A DNA stretch of 25,631 nucleotides from Chloroflexota bacterium. GTDB taxonomy: Bacteria; Chloroflexota; UBA6077. Below the pieces are notes generated by a model. That model had not been told where the DNA came from. It ran no database searches and was given only the letters and a program-made list of their open reading frames with translations. This document shows, piece by piece, positions 23,008-25,631 of this stretch. Made by a program: the position numbers and the translations under genes. How positions within the stretch are numbered: position 1 is the stretch's first letter; every line of letters starts with the position of its first letter. Where the stretch lies: the NCBI GenBank assembly GCA_021845945.1, contig JAJZRD010000032.1:1-25631 (forward strand), written 5' to 3'.

Positions 23008-23085
23008 CCCACCGGATGATTCGGGCGCGCCGGACTCTCGGGGAGGAATCCTACACCGCTTCCAGGGCGCCCACAAGGATCGTGC

Positions 23086-24450
23086 CTACCTGCCCAACTC
23101 CTCCCACAGGAAGGCCGCCGCGCGAATCCCGCCGAAGAAGTTGCCCAGGTCCAGCCTCTCGTCGGGCGCATGGGCGTGGTCGTCGGGCAGGGCGAACCCC
23201 ATCAGGACCGTGGGAGCGCCCAGGATCGATCCGAAGGAGGCCACGACTGGGATGGAGCCTCCGGACCGTATGAAGGCTGGCCGCTTCTGGAAAGCCCTCT
23301 CCATGGCCCTGGCCGCCGACTGAACGGCGGGATGATCCAGCGGGGTGAGGGCCCACATCCCCCCATGCATGGGGACGATCTCCATCTCCGCCGTCGGGGG
23401 ACACAACTCCCGTATCCGCTCCGATACCAGCTTCAGGATCTCCCCCGGGTCCTGGTCCGGAACCAACCGGCAGCTCAGCTTGGCCGAGGCACGGGCCGGC
23501 AGCACCGTCTTGCTGCCTTCGCCCGTGAAGCCACCCCAGATCCCGTTGACCTCCAGGGTCGGTCGCGCCCAGATCCTCTCCAGGGTGGTGTAGCCCTCCT
23601 CACCCCAGAGGGCCTTGGCCCCTATCTCCCGCCGGAACTTCTCCCCGTCGAAGGGCAGGCCGGCGAACTGCAGCCGCTCCTCTGGGCCGATCGGCCGCAC
23701 TCGATCGTAGAAGCCGGGGATCGTGATGCGGCCGCGGTCGTCCTTGAGGCCGGCGATGATCTCGGCCAGCAGCTGGATCGGGTTGGCCACGGACCCGCCG
23801 AAGCTGCCCGAGTGGAGATCGGTATCGGCCACCTTCAGGTTCACCTGCAGGTAGGCCAGCCCCCGGAGACCGTAGCAGATGGAGGGCACGCCCCGGTCGA
23901 ACCAGCCGGTGTCGGAAACCACCACCAGGTCGGTCTTCAGCAGCTCCCGGTTGTCCGCCAGGAATCGATCCAGGTGGGCGCTCCCCACCTCCTCCTCGCC
24001 CTCGATGAGGAACTTGAGGTTGACCGGCAACCGGCCGTTTACCCGCATGTGGGCCTCGACGGCCTTCCAATGGAGGAAGACCTGCCCCTTGTCGTCGGCG
24101 GAGCCGCGGGCGTACAGCTCGCCGCCCCTCACCTGGGGCTCGAAGGGGGGCGACGTCCAGAGGTCCACCGGATCCACCGGCTGGACGTCGTAGTGGCCGT
24201 ACACCAGCACCGTGGGCCGGCCCGGCGCACCCATCCACTCACCGTAGACCACAGGCGCCCCTCCGGTGGCCATCACCTCCGCTCGATGCAGGCCGACGGC
24301 CCGCATTTGATCGGCGGCGTAGTTGGCGCAACGGACCATGTCCTCCCGATGCTCCGGCAGGGCACTGATGCTGGGGATGCGGATGAACTCCTTCAGCTCC
24401 TCCAGGAGCCGGGGCTCGTTTTCGGCTACGAAGCTCTCCAGGGTGGGCAT
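23086..24450 (-). CDS. M20-family dipeptidase/metallopeptidase
   Basis: This 454-residue zinc peptidase is of normal length for M20 dipeptidases (carnosinase/CPG2 type). Metal and catalytic motifs are in order: YGHYDVQPVD (first zinc His and catalytic Asp), YARGSADDKGQ (bridging Asp), IEGEEEVGS (general-base Glu pair), VSDTGWF (Asp ligand), and near the C-terminus PDDHAHAPDE with the last zinc His. The dimerisation lid domain (about 210-330) lies between the last two, with DLHSGSFGGSVANP at its start. It cleaves dipeptides in the cytoplasm; no signal peptide is seen. ATG at 24450 follows AAGGAGGT by about seven bases, a strong ribosome site. Confidence 0.95.
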   Translation of the reverse strand: MPTLESFVAENEPRLLEELKEFIRIPSISALPEHREDMVRCANYAADQMRAVGLHRAEVMATGGAPVVYGEWMGAPGRPTVLVYGHYDVQPVDPVDLWTSPPFEPQVRGGELYARGSADDKGQVFLHWKAVEAHMRVNGRLPVNLKFLIEGEEEVGSAHLDRFLADNRELLKTDLVVVSDTGWFDRGVPSICYGLRGLAYLQVNLKVADTDLHSGSFGGSVANPIQLLAEIIAGLKDDRGRITIPGFYDRVRPIGPEERLQFAGLPFDGEKFRREIGAKALWGEEGYTTLERIWARPTLEVNGIWGGFTGEGSKTVLPARASAKLSCRLVPDQDPGEILKLVSERIRELCPPTAEMEIVPMHGGMWALTPLDHPAVQSAARAMERAFQKRPAFIRSGGSIPVVASFGSILGAPTVLMGFALPDDHAHAPDERLDLGNFFGGIRAAAFLWEELGR

Positions 24451-24508
24451 TCTGGACCTCCTTTGCTGCTACTGGGGTCGGTAGCTTCTTCACCATTATA
24501 GAGAGTTT

Positions 24509-24529
24509 CCCTCTCCCAAGGGGAGAGGG
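24509..24529 (-). terminator. 9-bp stem after queG
   Basis: CCCTCTCCC (24509-24517), loop AAG, GGGAGAGGG (24521-24529), 64 bases beyond the queG stop on the minus strand and before the peptidase gene. No T-run follows. The sequence resembles the GAGGGGAGAGG block at 150-162. Confidence 0.45.
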
Positions 24530-24592
24530 CCAGGGTGAGGGCTGAAGCGGACTGCGGCAGGAGCGGGGAAGACGCCGGCGCTCCCGGAGCTC

Positions 24593-25631
24593 TCACCCCA
24601 GCGCCAGCCGAATCTCCGCCAGCACGGCCCCGTCGCCCTCGCTCGCCAGGGCTCGCCCCAGGGCGAGGCGAGCCGCTGCGCCCCCTATCCGGCCGAGGGC
24701 CCAGGCAGCGTGGGAGCGGACCAGGGGCTCTTCGTCGGCCAGAGCGGACGCCAGTGCGGGCACCGCGGCCGGATCGCCGGCGTTGCCCAGGGCCACCGCG
24801 ACGTTCCGAAGGAAGCCTCGCCGCCTGGGTCTCAGCACCGGGCTGCAACGGAACAGCCTCTTGAAACCCTCGCGGTCGAGGCCCAGCAAGGGGATCAAGG
24901 CGGGGTTTGGCCCTACCTCGGGCCTGGCGGCGAAGGCAGCGTCCTCGGCGGGGCCAACCAGCCGGTTGTGGGGACACAGCTCCTGGCACACGTCGCAGCC
25001 GAAGATCCAATCGCCCATCAGGGGGCGAAGCTCCAGGGGTATGGCGCCCTTGTGCTCGATGGTGAGGTAAGAGATGCAGCGGCGGGCGTCCACGACGTAG
25101 GGCGCGACGATGGCACCGGTGGGACAGCGGTCCAGACAGATCCGGCACCGTCCACAGTCCCGCTGCAGAGGGGGATCCGGCTCCAGCTCCAGATCTGTGA
25201 GGATCTCCGCCTGCAGCAGGCAGGAGCCGTGGCCCTGGGTCAGGATGCAGCCGTTCTTTCCAAACCAACCCAGTCCGGACCGCGCAGCCACGGCCTTCTC
25301 CGCCAGGGGACTGCTGTCCACGAAGAACCCGGCGCCCGGGCGCCGCCCTGCGGCCGAGGCCAGCGCCTCCACAACTCGCTCCATCCGGGGAGGAAAGACG
25401 TCGTGGTAATCGTCGCCCCAGGCATAGCGAGCGATCCTCCCGCGGGGTCCACACGATGGCGATGGATCCTCGGACCCTCCGGCCGGGTAGCGCTTGCCCA
25501 GCACGATCACCGAGCGGGCGCCGGGCAGCAGTCGCGTGGGGTCGCAGGAGAGGCGGATGCGCTCCTCGGTGATCCAGGCCATCCCCTCCAGGAGGCCTGA
25601 GCGCATCCGCTCGAGGGTGGCCTGCTCCGCC
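24593..25631 (-). CDS. queG: Epoxyqueuosine reductase, 5' end cut by window edge
   Basis: QueG reduces epoxyqueuosine in tRNA to queuosine, the last step of that modification, using cobalamin and two [4Fe-4S] clusters. Visible are LLPGARSVIVLGKRYP, RYAWGDDYHDV, a cobalamin-pocket region FVDSSPLAEKAVAARSGLGWFGKN, the first cluster CGRCRICLDRCP, a CISYLTIEHKG Cys, and CDVCQELCPHNR. The C-terminus bears a HEAT-like repeat (NVAVALGNAGDPAAVPAL; VRSHAAWALGRIGG). The frame remains open to the window edge without a stop: the residues before MRSGLLEGMAWI fit the family, so the true start lies beyond 25631. Neighbours give no functional hint. Confidence 0.94.
   Translation of the reverse strand, partial: AEQATLERMRSGLLEGMAWITEERIRLSCDPTRLLPGARSVIVLGKRYPAGGSEDPSPSCGPRGRIARYAWGDDYHDVFPPRMERVVEALASAAGRRPGAGFFVDSSPLAEKAVAARSGLGWFGKNGCILTQGHGSCLLQAEILTDLELEPDPPLQRDCGRCRICLDRCPTGAIVAPYVVDARRCISYLTIEHKGAIPLELRPLMGDWIFGCDVCQELCPHNRLVGPAEDAAFAARPEVGPNPALIPLLGLDREGFKRLFRCSPVLRPRRRGFLRNVAVALGNAGDPAAVPALASALADEEPLVRSHAAWALGRIGGAAARLALGRALASEGDGAVLAEIRLALG

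Overview
The window is GC-rich (roughly 60-65% by eye) bacterial chromosomal DNA. It holds 23 protein genes, counting one partial gene at each end, and no rRNA, tRNA, CRISPR array or transposase. Its centrepiece is a nearly complete dissimilatory sulfite reductase (Dsr) locus. DsrD is present and no oxidative-type accessory genes (dsrEFH, dsrL) occur, so a sulfite-reducing anaerobe is the simplest reading. The mix of Dsr genes, many dispersed GTAG-ended hairpins and high GC would suit an uncultured Chloroflexota-like lineage, but I cannot prove the phylum from sequence reading alone.

Layout. Positions 3-101 are the 3' end of a plus-strand gene, possibly an aldolase. Positions 195-4420 (minus) form a cofactor cluster transcribed coaX, coaBC, panC, folE, folK (CoA and folate/pterin synthesis). 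Positions 4421-4904 hold the coaX promoter, a relic of an ABC-transporter permease and a hairpin. Positions 4905-7411 (plus) encode a membrane cytochrome b plus an HdrD/DsrK-like iron-sulfur protein, a second DsrMK/TmcBC-type pair. Positions 7412-7668 are a convergent boundary packed with four stem-loops. Positions 7669-18207 (minus) are the Dsr operon, in transcription order: YeiH-like transporter, dsrA, dsrB, dsrD, an RsbRD-N-domain protein, dsrM, dsrK, dsrJ, dsrO, dsrP, dsrC, ferredoxin. Positions 18208-18864 are a 657-bp leader. Positions 18865-21946 (minus) encode a NarL-type response regulator and its histidine kinase, whose extracytoplasmic sensor carries a CxxCH heme-c motif. Positions 22007-25631 (minus) encode an EamA transporter, an M20 dipeptidase and QueG (cut by the window edge).

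How the genes fit together. DsrAB reduces sulfite and passes the sulfur to DsrC as a trisulfide. The DsrMKJOP membrane complex re-reduces DsrC with quinol or periplasmic electrons. DsrD stimulates DsrAB in known systems. The second membrane pair, with no cytochrome c subunit beside it, could supply another electron route to the same DsrC/thiol pool. The YeiH-like transporter at the head of the operon probably moves a sulfur oxyanion. The heme-bearing kinase and its regulator sit immediately upstream and are the natural candidates to control the operon.

The most unusual features are the c-heme sensor kinase placed upstream of dsr, the duplicated DsrMK-like module, a ferredoxin with Asp in place of one cluster cysteine, and a set of unrelated hairpins sharing GTAG/CTAC ends, four of which lie in gaps inside the Dsr operon.
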